Shown here piece after piece: positions 16,393 to 26,011 of a DNA stretch of 64,000 bases. The notes under the pieces are model-generated. The model was given only the letters and a program-made list of their open reading frames with translations. It had not been told where the DNA came from and ran no database searches. This DNA comes from an uncultured Chitinophagaceae bacterium (lineage in GTDB: Bacteria > Bacteroidota > Bacteroidia > Chitinophagales > Chitinophagaceae). The DNA lies in the NCBI GenBank assembly GCA_903895845.1, contig CAITVK010000125.1, positions 1 through 64,000 of the forward strand, given 5' to 3'. Each line of letters starts with the position of its first letter. Within the stretch, counting starts at the first letter, position 1. The translations under genes were made by a program, and so were the position numbers.

Positions 16393-19146
16393 CTATAGAT
16401 TTATCTTCGCTGTGAAAGCCCACGTTCTCCCAAAGCCAGGATAAACAGTATTTAATTTACCTGAACCTTTGTCTCCAATAACAAAATCTTTGGGTGTAGT
16501 TTTCTTGTAGGGAGTATCTGTTGTTGATTCAGCAATGTATGTCTTATCCAAGATGTTATCTACATTCAATTCCAAAGTAATCTTTTTGCCTTCAACTCTG
16601 GTTGTATAAATAAGACCGGCATTTACTAAGCCATAATCTGGCAATTGCCATGCCTGACGACCACTATCAGCTTTATCTGAACGACCAGAACTTCCAAAAT
16701 CTGCATAAATAGCATCACTTAATCGATAGTTGGCTCTTACAGTAAGCCCCTTCAATACTTCATATCTGGTTCCTAAGCTGAAAGTATTCTGTGGATTGGC
16801 ACCTACCTTAACACCCTTTAAATAATAGAGTTGAGTGCCTAAGTATTTATTGTTGTTGTCATATAGTGCGGCATTAACATTGTTTTTATATCTCCAATCA
16901 CCCAGTGACCCCATCACATTAATTTCAAATTTTCTAACTGGCCGTATTACAGATTCTAATTCAATTCCTTTGTGATCCTCTATTAGCCCATTAATGTTTG
17001 CAATAAAAGTGTTTTGATTGGCATCTGTAGTTGAATAAACCAAGTTTTTATTCCATAATGTATGGTAGATATTAACTGTTACATTTACAATGCTTGAGCG
17101 ATAGTTGTACCCAGCCTCTTCTGATGAAGTAGTTTCATTGTGCAGATCATGTGTAATTGTAGTGTTGTCGTAGTTGTAGAAGACAGAACCAAATAATGGG
17201 GCTTTTTCGAAGTAACCAATATTACCAAATACAAAGTGATTGTTATTAATACGATAGCTAACACCACCTTTTATTGAATAACCATTATAAGTAATAATCT
17301 TTGAATTACGTGTAGGATCGGTTGACTTGTACAAGAAATAGTCTACACGTTGGTAAGAGGTGGTATTATAAGACCCAGAAGCCGAAATGGTTAACTTGTT
17401 CTTTTCATAAGACCCACCCAAATAACCACCGTATTGTTTTACCAGGTCATTATTGTCGTTAAAAATCTTTGTTTTTCTATCACCAGCAGCCACATATTTA
17501 GCAGGATTGTTTATATCACCAGAATTATTTGATTGAGAATAAGCCTCATAATAAGCATCAGTTCCCAATGCATCCTGCACTCTTCTATAATGAAGTCCTT
17601 TGTAGATACGGATGTCAACCCCACCATCCAACTCTAAATATTTTGATGGCTTGTGCGTTAAATTAACAATAGTACCATACCAATTGTGTTCATTCATTGC
17701 TGCAATTCTATTTAGTCCTCTTGCTAAGTTAGTTGCAGTATTGGAAGCGCTAGCTACATACTTTCCGATGTAAGAAGGGTAATTGCTAGGGCTAGCAGTT
17801 CCCCATTGCTTAAATTGAGAGCCGAATCCTGATACTGACATCCCTTTATTCCAATTGCTAATATCATCAAATCGTATCAAATTATTAGCGTCTCTCGGTG
17901 CAGTCAAAAATGTATAGCCATTCAAAGTACCAGCAGTGTATGAATAAGATGTTCCACCACCTCTTCCAATAGAACCGTATAAGATAGCACTTAACTCAGT
18001 TTTAGGGTTCATCTTGTAGTAGTAATTGATGTTTGCCACTGGCTTATGATAAAAGTTCATATTTGTATTAAACTCTTTACCACTCAGATAGCCCCAGTTA
18101 TTATTGTAACGAGGTCCTCTTTTTATAACAGTAGAGTCTAGCGGATTGCCATAATAGGTTTGATAAGTTTGTGCAACCCTCATATCGTGCCATTGTGGTG
18201 CACCAGTAGCTGTAGCAGTCAACGTGCTCTTACTGTTAATCTCCCATGAAAGGGTTGCGAAGTAATTGTACACTTCGGAAGCAGTACCTTGCACATACCC
18301 AGAACTTGTTTCATGAGAAAGCAGCATGGTGTAAGCAAGATTACTTTTCCCTTTACCTGTAGAAAAGCCAACGCTTGTTTTTTCAAAACCACTATTTCCA
18401 ACAGAAGCACTAATCATAGTACCGGGTCTCATCTCAGAAGCTTTGGTAATGACATTGATGCTACCACCTACCGCAGGCGTAGACAATTTAGAATTACCCA
18501 AACCTCTCTGAACTTGTATCTGTGCACCAATTTCGGACATGCCCTTCCAGTTGCTCCAATAGACACTAGAATTCTCCATATCATTCACAGGAACACCATT
18601 TACCATTACTGCTATTTGTGCTTGTTCAAAGCCCCTGATGGCTATTCTGGAGTCTCCATTGCCACCCCCTTGTTTAGAAATATTGACAGACGGAGTATTC
18701 TCCAACAACTCAGGGAACTCTCTGTTAGGACTAAATTCTTCTATCTGAGCTAGATTAATAGTTGAAACCGCAACGGGTGTTTTGCGGGCAATAGCAATGT
18801 TGTTGGTAACAACCACCTCTTTCAAAGTGGTTTGGCTAGAAGTCAGCTCAATTGTTGCAATTTTATTACTGCCTACAATACGACTCAAATATCCTGTGGA
18901 CGTTAATTCTAAGCTATCACCTGCTGCTGCTTTTATTGAGAATGAACCATCGATACCCGAAGCTGTAAACACTTTTTTGCCCTTAACCTTGATTGTTACA
19001 CCCGGTAATGCTTCCTTTGTAGTAGCATCTACGATCTTCCCCTTGATTACTGTTTGCGCAGAAAGATTACTTGCTGATACTACCACTAAAAATAGTAATG
19101 CAACTCCCTTTAGCATAAAAATTAACATGTTCTTTTTTAAATTCAT
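16393..19146 (-). CDS. TonB-dependent outer-membrane receptor
   Basis: 917 residues. Signal peptide (1-30, ending NLSAQ), a carboxypeptidase-regulatory-like domain (VIKGKIVDATTKEALPGVTI, about 33-110), a plug domain (TPVAVSTINLAQIEEF...LENTPSVNISKQGGGNGDSRIAIRGF) and a 22-strand type barrel ending in AFTAKINL. The family imports large substrates across the outer membrane with TonB energy. No SusD partner is adjacent, so this is not a SusCD pair; the substrate is unknown. The closest neighbour in orientation is the T9SS-sorted protein downstream. A TAAATTTG -7 element lies about 65 nt upstream. Confidence 0.93.
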   Translation of the reverse strand: MNLKKNMLIFMLKGVALLFLVVVSASNLSAQTVIKGKIVDATTKEALPGVTIKVKGKKVFTASGIDGSFSIKAAAGDSLELTSTGYLSRIVGSNKIATIELTSSQTTLKEVVVTNNIAIARKTPVAVSTINLAQIEEFSPNREFPELLENTPSVNISKQGGGNGDSRIAIRGFEQAQIAVMVNGVPVNDMENSSVYWSNWKGMSEIGAQIQVQRGLGNSKLSTPAVGGSINVITKASEMRPGTMISASVGNSGFEKTSVGFSTGKGKSNLAYTMLLSHETSSGYVQGTASEVYNYFATLSWEINSKSTLTATATGAPQWHDMRVAQTYQTYYGNPLDSTVIKRGPRYNNNWGYLSGKEFNTNMNFYHKPVANINYYYKMNPKTELSAILYGSIGRGGGTSYSYTAGTLNGYTFLTAPRDANNLIRFDDISNWNKGMSVSGFGSQFKQWGTASPSNYPSYIGKYVASASNTATNLARGLNRIAAMNEHNWYGTIVNLTHKPSKYLELDGGVDIRIYKGLHYRRVQDALGTDAYYEAYSQSNNSGDINNPAKYVAAGDRKTKIFNDNNDLVKQYGGYLGGSYEKNKLTISASGSYNTTSYQRVDYFLYKSTDPTRNSKIITYNGYSIKGGVSYRINNNHFVFGNIGYFEKAPLFGSVFYNYDNTTITHDLHNETTSSEEAGYNYRSSIVNVTVNIYHTLWNKNLVYSTTDANQNTFIANINGLIEDHKGIELESVIRPVRKFEINVMGSLGDWRYKNNVNAALYDNNNKYLGTQLYYLKGVKVGANPQNTFSLGTRYEVLKGLTVRANYRLSDAIYADFGSSGRSDKADSGRQAWQLPDYGLVNAGLIYTTRVEGKKITLELNVDNILDKTYIAESTTDTPYKKTTPKDFVIGDKGSGKLNTVYPGFGRTWAFTAKINL

Positions 19147-19521
19147 AAAAATAAATGATTGATTGTGAGCGGTAAGAATGAAAAAATGTTGTTTTAAAAG
19201 ATGTATAACTGCAAATTTAGTAGAAAAATTAAGAATAATTTAGCAAATAAACAAAATATTTCCTCTGCCCGAATCAATTGTGGAAAAGATAATAATAAGT
19301 TAATGCTGATTTTTATCCAAAATCACAAGATTGGCGTCTTACAAAAGTCTTTAGCTATGGAAACAATCTTAGCAAAGCCACCCGCCACAGACAGTGCGAC
19401 AGTAGTCACTAACTGAGTTAATTCGATGTCCAACTAGCAAGAATGACATGGACTAGCTAAGGATCTAAGGGAATCTAAGAGCCTCTTCGACATCGATAAC
19501 CTTTTCGAGACATTCGTCTGT
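19147..19521. other. Intergenic region, receptor to xerD
   Basis: 375 nt. It holds the receptor promoter at 19212-19219. A 71-codon plus-strand frame (19201-19416) has no recognisable features and is judged spurious. I see no hairpin, repeat or RNA gene in 19260-19521. Confidence 0.5.
19212..19219 (-). promoter_or_regulatory. -7 promoter element for TonB receptor gene
   Basis: On the minus strand, TAAATTTG matches TAnnTTTG, 65 nt before the receptor ATG. Confidence 0.45.
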
Positions 19522-20424
19522 TTAGTATTTGTATGCAGGATGAAACCGCTGCAGTGTGCTTCTGAGAAACTCTTTATCTAAATGAGTATAGATTTCGGTT
19601 GTGGTAATGCTTTCGTGCCCTAACATCTCTTGTACGGCTCTTAAATCAGCTCCTCCCTCTACTAAGTGCGTAGCAAATGAATGACGGAAAGTATGCGGAG
19701 AAATGACTTTGGTTATGTTCGCCTTTAGTGCCAAATCTTTGATGATATAAAATACCATCACCCTCGATAAAGATGTTCCCCTATTATTAAGGAATACAAT
19801 GTCTTCGAAGTCTTTTTTGATACGTATCTGTTTACGATCTGTTTCAACATATAACCGAATATATTTCATGGCATCGCTGCCTATGGGTACCAGCCTTTCT
19901 TTATCACCTTTACCTATAACACGTATGTAACCTTCATTGAAAAACAGGCAACTGAGCTGCAAGTTTATGGTTTCGCTAACTCGTAATCCGCAGCTATACA
20001 TCGTCTCTAATATTGCTTTGTTCCGATGCCCTTCTGCCCTACTCAGGTCGATTGCCGCAATCATACTTTCTATTTCTTCGAAGCTAAGTGTATCAGGCAA
20101 TAACCTGATTGTCTTGGGGGCATCCAACAAAGTAGAAGGATCTGTTTTGGATATATCTTCCAACAAACAATACTTATAAAACCCACGGATACCCGAGATA
20201 ATACGCGCTTGTGAAGTAGCTGTCATCCCTAGTTCTGCCACCCATTTCACGAAAGCTTGTAAGTCTTTCAGCTCAATTTCTGCAGGATTCTTCATTGTCT
20301 TAGATGCCAACAAATACTCCGTCAGCTTCTCTACATCACGCAGATAAGCTTCCACCGAGTTATCACTCAGCGACTTCTCTAGTTGTAAATACGCCTTAAA
20401 TCCTTTTTTATATGGTTCCCACAC
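19522..20424 (-). CDS. xerD: Site-specific tyrosine recombinase XerD
   Basis: 300 residues, typical XerC/D size. The catalytic set is complete: Arg148 (CGLRVSE), Lys172 (GKGDKER), His244 and Arg247 (HTFRHSF), His270 (LGHESI) and nucleophile Tyr279 (TEIYTH). The N-terminal SAM-like core-binding domain spans 5-100. With XerC it resolves chromosome dimers at dif. It sits downstream of priA on the same strand, separated by a perfect 32-bp inverted repeat. Its chromosomal housekeeping context argues against a mobile integrase; XerC rather than XerD is the main alternative. Confidence 0.92.
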   Translation of the reverse strand: MWEPYKKGFKAYLQLEKSLSDNSVEAYLRDVEKLTEYLLASKTMKNPAEIELKDLQAFVKWVAELGMTATSQARIISGIRGFYKYCLLEDISKTDPSTLLDAPKTIRLLPDTLSFEEIESMIAAIDLSRAEGHRNKAILETMYSCGLRVSETINLQLSCLFFNEGYIRVIGKGDKERLVPIGSDAMKYIRLYVETDRKQIRIKKDFEDIVFLNNRGTSLSRVMVFYIIKDLALKANITKVISPHTFRHSFATHLVEGGADLRAVQEMLGHESITTTEIYTHLDKEFLRSTLQRFHPAYKY

Positions 20425-20430
20425 GTCTTT

Positions 20431-20544
20431 TAGTTATGAGTTATGAATGATGAGTTATGAGTTTTTGCATTTAGTAATTAATTATGAAATAGGATGAGTT
20501 TTTCTTCCTTTCACTCATAACTCATCATTCATAACTCATAACTA
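20431..20544. repeat. Perfect 32-bp inverted repeat made of heptamers, between priA and xerD
   Basis: Arms 20431-20462 and 20513-20544 are perfect reverse complements, built from TTATGAG, TTATGAA, TGATGAG, TTATGAG preceded by TAG. The spacer is 50 nt. The TAG at the outer right edge is the priA stop codon. It would form a strong hairpin in the priA-xerD transcript. Confidence 0.9.
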
Positions 20545-23046
20545 ATTTGGGTCTACATCCACTACAATACTTACACTTCTCCATCGTTTATCGCTTTGTA
20601 CTATTGCTATCTGTTGTTGAATCTCCCGTTTACACTGGTTGATGGTTGCTGCATCCTTTGGCAATTTAATCAATAGTTCCCAAAGATACTGATTACGCAC
20701 CCTATCCACAGGTGGTTGCGCTGGTCCATTTACGTATTGCCTAAAGTTTACTTGCAACCCTAGCAACATTATATTAGCCGCTTCCTCCGCCACATAACTA
20801 TCTCTATGTTTAAAGGTCAACTGTATGATTCTAAAGAAAGGCGGATATTGATACACAAGCCTCCCCTCAGTTTCATAATTATATAGTTGCAGATAGTTAT
20901 GACTCTGTACAAATCCCAATACCGGATGCTGCACATTGCTCACTTGTATCAATACCTTACCCTTGCCATCTTTCCGTCCCGCCCTTCCACTCACTTGCTC
21001 CATCAACTGGAAGGCTCGTTCGTTTACCCTAAAGTCTGCAAAGTGCAAGATACCATCGCCGTCTATGATGCCCACCAGATTCACATGTTCAAAGTCCAAT
21101 CCCTTCACCACCATTTGCGTACCCACCAATATGTTTATCCGTTGTTGTTCGAATAGTTTTATCAGGTTATCATGGTCATGCTTTCCTTTTACCGTATCAT
21201 AATCCATCCTAGCGACACGTGCGTTAGGAAACTGTTCTGCTACCATCTCCTCAAGCTTTTCTGTACCGAAGTTCTTCTGGATAAAGTTGTGACTACCACA
21301 TGCCGCACAAGTATGCAATACGGGATAGGTGGTGCCGCAGTAGTGACAACTTAATTTATTCTTCGCTTTATGATAGGTGAGACTCACATTGCAATGCTGA
21401 CATTGAGGTATCCAACCACAGTTGTTGCAGATCATATAGGGACTATACCCTCTCCTGTTCTGAAAGAGTATCACTTGCTTGTTCTGTGATAAAGACACTT
21501 CTATGGCAGCTAACATCTGAGGCGATAAAGCAATCTTGCTCTTGTCTTTATTGGCAATCAGTTTTAAATCTATCAGCTCAATAGTAGGTAAATCTACCTT
21601 ACCAAAGCGTTCAGATAAAGTCACCAATCCGTATTTATTCTGTAAGCAATTGTAGTAAGTTTCGATGGATGGCGTGGCACTTCCCAACAACACTTTTGCA
21701 TTAAACAAGGAGGCATAATAAATGGCTGAATCCCTTGCATGATAGCGTGGTGCAGGTTCTTGTTGTTTGTAACTGGCATCGTGTTCTTCATCCACCACTA
21801 TCAATCCTAAGTCTTTAAAAGGAAGAAACAAAGAGCTTCTAGCTCCCAAAACAACTTTTATCTGCCCATCCTTTACCTTATTCCATATCTCTACCCGTTC
21901 ATTGGGGTTGAATTTGGAATGATAGATGGCAATGTTCCCACCAAAATGCAATTGCAATCTGCGTATCATTTGTGCCGTCAATGCAATCTCGGGCAGCATA
22001 TACAATACCTGTTTGCCTTGTTGCATAAACTGTTCAATCAGCTTCATATACACCTGTGTCTTTCCACTGGCAGTAACGCCGTGCAATAGGCATACATTCT
22101 TTTCTTCGAACGATTTATTGATGGCATCAAAGGCTATTTGCTGCGCTTCTGATAGAACAAAGTCCAAATTCATATCCTTGGGCAGTGCCTTAATCCGATC
22201 TGTTGCCCGCTTCTCTCCTACTAATATCTTCTTTTCTATCAATCCCTTAAGCTGTGCAGCACTCGCATTTGCCTTCTTTAAAAGCGTTGATTGTGTTACC
22301 TCTCCTTCCGTTTTGGATAAATGCAGGTAAGCCAATAACAACTCCATTTGCTTTGGCGCATTAAATTTAGGTTCATTAAACAGTTGCGATAGCTTCTCTT
22401 CGTCCTTATAAACTGGATTCAATAGTATGTAGGTCTCAGTCTTGGTTTTGAATTTCTCTTTCAATTCCTCCCATACAAAACACACTTGTTTATCAATCAG
22501 TTTCTTGATAACAGGATACACATTTTGTGTGTCTAGTATTTGATGCACTTCACTCAATCGTAACTCTTTCTTCAATTCCAATGCCTGTGCCACCAAGTAT
22601 TCATTGTCCGTAAATGCCGAGCCATCATTGAGGTCGTAGTTGGTTTCTTCATTCCAGATCAGGATACTTTCACTAGATAGTTTCAGGTTAGCAGGGACGG
22701 CGGCCTGCATCACTTCCCCCTCACAACACATATAATAATTACTGATCCAGTTCCATAGTTTCAGTTGATTCTGATACAAAACCGGTTCATCATCCAATAT
22801 ATTCAGTAATTCTTTCGGCTCGAAGGCAGCCGGTTTTTCTTTGGTGATTGATTTAATGATGCCTGCATATTTTTTATTCCGCAAGTCTACTTCCACCCGC
22901 AATCCAATCTTTGCAGCGTCCCGCAGATGCGTAGGGATAGCCCAGGTATAGGTAACCGGCAACCAAAGCGGAATGATTACCTCGGCGTACAAACCATCTG
23001 TGGAGGGGGTGTGAGGAAAGAGACTACTGTTTTTGTTCGCACGCAT
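20542..23046 (-). CDS. priA: Primosomal replication helicase PriA
   Basis: 834 residues. PriA reloads the replisome at stalled forks. An N-terminal DNA-binding domain (YAEVIIPLWLPVTYTWAIP) is followed by the helicase core with Walker A GVTASGKT, DEEHD box II and the QVSGRAGR motif VI, and by the zinc-binding cysteines between them (CNNCGWIPQCQHC, CHYCGTTYP, CAACGS: eight Cys in pairs). The start ATG 23046 follows family length. The gene precedes xerD on the minus strand. Its TAG stop is the first element of the heptamer hairpin at 20513-20544. Confidence 0.95.
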   Translation of the reverse strand: MRANKNSSLFPHTPSTDGLYAEVIIPLWLPVTYTWAIPTHLRDAAKIGLRVEVDLRNKKYAGIIKSITKEKPAAFEPKELLNILDDEPVLYQNQLKLWNWISNYYMCCEGEVMQAAVPANLKLSSESILIWNEETNYDLNDGSAFTDNEYLVAQALELKKELRLSEVHQILDTQNVYPVIKKLIDKQVCFVWEELKEKFKTKTETYILLNPVYKDEEKLSQLFNEPKFNAPKQMELLLAYLHLSKTEGEVTQSTLLKKANASAAQLKGLIEKKILVGEKRATDRIKALPKDMNLDFVLSEAQQIAFDAINKSFEEKNVCLLHGVTASGKTQVYMKLIEQFMQQGKQVLYMLPEIALTAQMIRRLQLHFGGNIAIYHSKFNPNERVEIWNKVKDGQIKVVLGARSSLFLPFKDLGLIVVDEEHDASYKQQEPAPRYHARDSAIYYASLFNAKVLLGSATPSIETYYNCLQNKYGLVTLSERFGKVDLPTIELIDLKLIANKDKSKIALSPQMLAAIEVSLSQNKQVILFQNRRGYSPYMICNNCGWIPQCQHCNVSLTYHKAKNKLSCHYCGTTYPVLHTCAACGSHNFIQKNFGTEKLEEMVAEQFPNARVARMDYDTVKGKHDHDNLIKLFEQQRINILVGTQMVVKGLDFEHVNLVGIIDGDGILHFADFRVNERAFQLMEQVSGRAGRKDGKGKVLIQVSNVQHPVLGFVQSHNYLQLYNYETEGRLVYQYPPFFRIIQLTFKHRDSYVAEEAANIMLLGLQVNFRQYVNGPAQPPVDRVRNQYLWELLIKLPKDAATINQCKREIQQQIAIVQSDKRWRSVSIVVDVDPN

Positions 23047-23080
23047 AATTCAAGGTGCAAGATAAGGTTTTAGTGGTAAG

Positions 23081-23108
23081 TGATGAGTGGTGAATAGTGA
23101 GTGATGAG
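23081..23108. repeat. Degenerate heptamers upstream of priA
   Basis: TGATGAG occurs at 23081-23087 and 23102-23108, exactly 21 nt apart, with related heptamers (TGGTGAA, TAGTGAG) between. Confidence 0.5.
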
Positions 23109-23250
23109 TTGAATGATATGATAGTGAAAAAGGAAAATATTGGGGCAAAAAAATAGTTTTCACCCTTCAAAACAACTATCCACCCATTTTTAACAATAAG
23201 CAAGGAAACAAATTTTAATATTTGCGTGTCTTACTTAAAAAAATATTAGT

Positions 23251-23925
23251 ATGAAAAAATATTTTGCTTTCACAATTGCTTCTGTAATCGTTGTCCTCTC
23301 AATTATTGCCTGCAATAAAAGCGCACAAGTGGTTAATATAAACAATCTTAATACAAGCACTACGGCTTTACTTCCACTTAAAGTTGGCGATACCTGGATT
23401 TACCAAGACTCTATTTATGATACAGCTACCAACGCTGCTTTTGTTTCGATAGATACTGCACAAGTCATTAATAAGTCCGTAACGGTAGGCGGAAATCCAT
23501 ATTGGGGTGTTGTAGAAACAGATTCTCTTGGCTGTTTCGACTACGGAGGATATCTTACAAATTATCAGGATCAGTATGGCAACTATGATGTTTTAGAACT
23601 TGATAGTTCCGGTTCACCCTATTTATTCTGGGGTGCTACAACCGTAAACGGTTCTCAGTTAACACAAACTTATACCGACTTCAGCAACTTATCTTGTGGA
23701 CTTACCGAAAACACTTATGGTTTCACCACCCAATACAGCATTGCTGGCTACACCTGCTACAGAAACATTGTTCAGGTTCAAGATTGTCATGGCACAGCTA
23801 GTTACGTCACCTATATTTCGGCAGGCGTAGGTGTGGTTCGTTACGAAATTTGGCAACAAAACGCTGGTAGTTCAACAACTTCAATCCTCTATTCTCAAAC
23901 ACTTACCAAGTTTATTCCTAAGTAA
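23251..23925 (+). CDS. Lipoprotein of unknown function
   Basis: 224 residues. The N-terminus MKKYFAFTIASVIVVLSIIAC is a lipoprotein signal with lipobox SIIAC and Cys21 as the lipidation site. The rest is beta-rich and polar: LLPLKVGDTWIYQDSIYD begins a domain seen in Bacteroidota lipoproteins starting 'Y-P-L-x-x-G-x-x-W-x-Y'. Six or so cysteines in the mature part (LGCFD, LSCGL, YTCYR, QDCHG) suggest disulfides. It is probably outer-membrane anchored. It lies 92 nt upstream of the MbnP-like gene on the same strand; co-transcription is possible but not shown. Confidence 0.75.
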   Translation: MKKYFAFTIASVIVVLSIIACNKSAQVVNINNLNTSTTALLPLKVGDTWIYQDSIYDTATNAAFVSIDTAQVINKSVTVGGNPYWGVVETDSLGCFDYGGYLTNYQDQYGNYDVLELDSSGSPYLFWGATTVNGSQLTQTYTDFSNLSCGLTENTYGFTTQYSIAGYTCYRNIVQVQDCHGTASYVTYISAGVGVVRYEIWQQNAGSSTTSILYSQTLTKFIPK

Positions 23926-24017
23926 GTACAGCTTATAAATAGAATTGTATTGAAAAGAGGAACTTAGCAATTCTTAAAAAGAAAGTACCTTGCACGCACT
24001 CCCTAAATATTTCTGGT

Positions 24018-24731
24018 ATGCGTAACCTTATTTTTTTATTCCTTTTAATAAGCAGCTTTTATGTATCCGCACAAAAGGATACTACGATACAGCTAACGTT
24101 TATTGCAGTTTATAATATTCCACAAAAGTCTACCGAACTTATTCATTTACAAGATTCTGCCTTCTATTCCAACGACAAAGACAGTATCGAGATACGCACC
24201 TTGAAATTCTATATTTCGGGTATTGAATTATATAACAAAGGAACTTCAGTTTGGAAAGAAGCAAATAGTTACCATCTGATTGATGCAAGCGATAAAAAAA
24301 CGCTTTCTATCCCTTTAAGTTTCCCTACATCATTGGACTATACGATTCTTTCTTTTAATTTAGGCATTGATAGTGCCACCAATACAATGGGTGTACAGGG
24401 TGGCGACTTGGACCCGATGCGAGGTATGTATTGGACCTGGCAAAGTGGCTATATCAACTTTAAACTAGAAGGAAGTAGTCCCCTTTGCAATACACGTCAC
24501 CATGCATTTGAGTTTCACATTGGCGGGTATCATCATCCTTATAACTCATTGCAGCGCATATCCCTAAATGTTTCAAAAGACATCAATACAGTTGCATATA
24601 TTGAGATAGGAAAGCTGTTATCTGTTATTGATCTTACTAAAACAAATCAGATAATGACACCCGGAAAAGAAGCCGTTTGGATAGCAGAACAGGTGAAAAG
24701 TTGTTTTTATTCGCAAGTGGATATCAAATAA
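24018..24731 (+). CDS. MbnP-family copper-binding-type protein
   Basis: 237 residues with a signal peptide (residues 1-18). MbnP hallmarks are LGIDSATN (115-122), DLDPMRGMYWTWQSGY (130-145) and a histidine-rich stretch TRHHAFEFHIGGYHH (159-173). In methanotrophs MbnP is a periplasmic protein in which one tryptophan is oxidised to kynurenine by the di-heme enzyme MbnH, allowing copper binding; here Trp139 or Trp141 is the obvious candidate. The gene is followed after 13 nt by an MbnH/CcpA-like di-heme gene, as expected for a functional pair. No methanobactin biosynthesis genes are present, so the role is copper- or redox-related without methanobactin. Confidence 0.85.
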   Translation: MRNLIFLFLLISSFYVSAQKDTTIQLTFIAVYNIPQKSTELIHLQDSAFYSNDKDSIEIRTLKFYISGIELYNKGTSVWKEANSYHLIDASDKKTLSIPLSFPTSLDYTILSFNLGIDSATNTMGVQGGDLDPMRGMYWTWQSGYINFKLEGSSPLCNTRHHAFEFHIGGYHHPYNSLQRISLNVSKDINTVAYIEIGKLLSVIDLTKTNQIMTPGKEAVWIAEQVKSCFYSQVDIK

Positions 24732-24744
24732 ACGTGTTTTCATT

Positions 24745-25764
24745 ATGAAGAAACTGATGGTACTTTTATTGGTTATCAGCATTGCTACATCTGCCTATAA
24801 AGTAACAGACACTATCCATTTTATCGTTCCAAAAGGATGGCCCCAACCCGAATATGACTTCACCCAAAACCCACTTACTACAGATAAGATTTCGCTAGGA
24901 ACCGCCTTGTTTTATGACCCCATACTTTCTAGAGACAGTACCATTGCCTGCGCCACTTGTCATTCAAACAAGACTGCATTTGCGCAAACAGATCAATCAT
25001 TTAGCAGAGGAATCGATAATAAACTCGGTACCCGCAATGCTCCTGCCCTGATGAACTTGGCTTGGAATACTTCTTTTATGTGGGATGGGGCGGTAAAGCA
25101 TCTGGACATGCAAGCACTGGCACCCATGAGCAATCCAGATGAGATGGACGAGTCGATAAAGCATGTGGTAAGCAAGTTGCAACAAAGTAAACACTACCCT
25201 ATGTTATTCTTTAAAGCCTTTGGCGATAGTATTATTACTGGTGAGCATACGCTGAAAGCCATGTCGCAGTTTATGCTTACACTCGTTAGCTACAATGCAA
25301 AATATGATAGTGTACTGAGAAGAGAAGCCTTGTTTACACAGCAAGAGAACAATGGTTATCGGTTGTTTAGAGCCAATTGCGCCTCTTGCCATAGAGAACC
25401 ACTATTTACCAATAATCAATTTGAAAACAATGGATTGCCTGTTGACACTTCCTTACATGACAATGGAAGAATGCGCATTACGCAAGATTCTGCAAACTAC
25501 CTACAGTTTAAAGTTCCCACACTAAGGAACATACAAGTTAGCTATCCCTATATGCACGACGGCAGATTTGTACGGCTGCAACAAGTGTTGAATCATTATA
25601 CCAATGGAATTGTAAGGAGTAAGACTTTATCTAAGCAATTGCAACAAAGGATTGTACTATCCAATTGCGAGAAGGAAGAAATTATTGCTTTCTTAGCTAC
25701 CCTAACCGACAAAAACTATCTCAACAACGTACAGTTTGCGTATCCCAAAAACATTCTACACTAG
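24745..25764 (+). CDS. Di-heme c-type cytochrome, MbnH/CcpA/MauG family
   Basis: 339 residues with an N-terminal signal peptide. Two c-heme sites are visible: CATCH (69-73) and CASCH (212-216). FMWDGA places Trp113 where family members have the tryptophan between the hemes. KISLGTALFYDPILSRD and PYMHDGRF are standard for the superfamily, which includes cytochrome c peroxidases, MauG and MbnH. Being only 13 nt after the MbnP-like gene, MbnH-type protein-tryptophan oxidation is favoured over simple peroxide removal. The protein is periplasmic. Whether it is MbnH or a peroxidase cannot be decided from sequence alone. Confidence 0.88.
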   Translation: MKKLMVLLLVISIATSAYKVTDTIHFIVPKGWPQPEYDFTQNPLTTDKISLGTALFYDPILSRDSTIACATCHSNKTAFAQTDQSFSRGIDNKLGTRNAPALMNLAWNTSFMWDGAVKHLDMQALAPMSNPDEMDESIKHVVSKLQQSKHYPMLFFKAFGDSIITGEHTLKAMSQFMLTLVSYNAKYDSVLRREALFTQQENNGYRLFRANCASCHREPLFTNNQFENNGLPVDTSLHDNGRMRITQDSANYLQFKVPTLRNIQVSYPYMHDGRFVRLQQVLNHYTNGIVRSKTLSKQLQQRIVLSNCEKEEIIAFLATLTDKNYLNNVQFAYPKNILH

Positions 25765-25880
25765 TGCGAAGGTTTATTTCTACTTCAACGTCTATTGATA
25801 TAACAAATAGATTTTAGCAGTTAATTGTACAAGCAATCTAGCAGTTACAAGTAAAAATAAATAATTCAATATCCACAACT

Positions 25881-25912
25881 AAAAAGGTGATGGCTTATGC
25901 TATCACCTTTTT
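25881..25912. terminator. Bidirectional terminator
   Basis: AAAAAGGTGAT (25881-25891) pairs with ATCACCTTTTT (25902-25912), with extra pairs inside the loop. It terminates the di-heme gene and also reads as a terminator on the other strand. Confidence 0.85.
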
Positions 25913-25949
25913 CATTTGCAATCAGCGGAAGGAGAGATACTAAAATAAA

Positions 25950-25991
25950 AGCGCCGCAAAACAAGGGTTAAACAACTTGTTTTGCGACGCT
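25950..25991 (-). terminator. Terminator of second TonB receptor gene
   Basis: An 11-bp core stem CGCAAAACAAG (25955-25965) with CTTGTTTTGCG (25976-25986), extended by AGCG/CGCT, then TTTTATTTTA on the minus strand. Confidence 0.85.
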
Positions 25992-26011
25992 AACTATTTG
26001 ATTACTGTAAA

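Noticed and set aside
19201-19416. 71-codon frame between TonB receptor and xerD
   Set aside because: No recognisable features, overlaps the receptor promoter on the other strand, low-quality composition.
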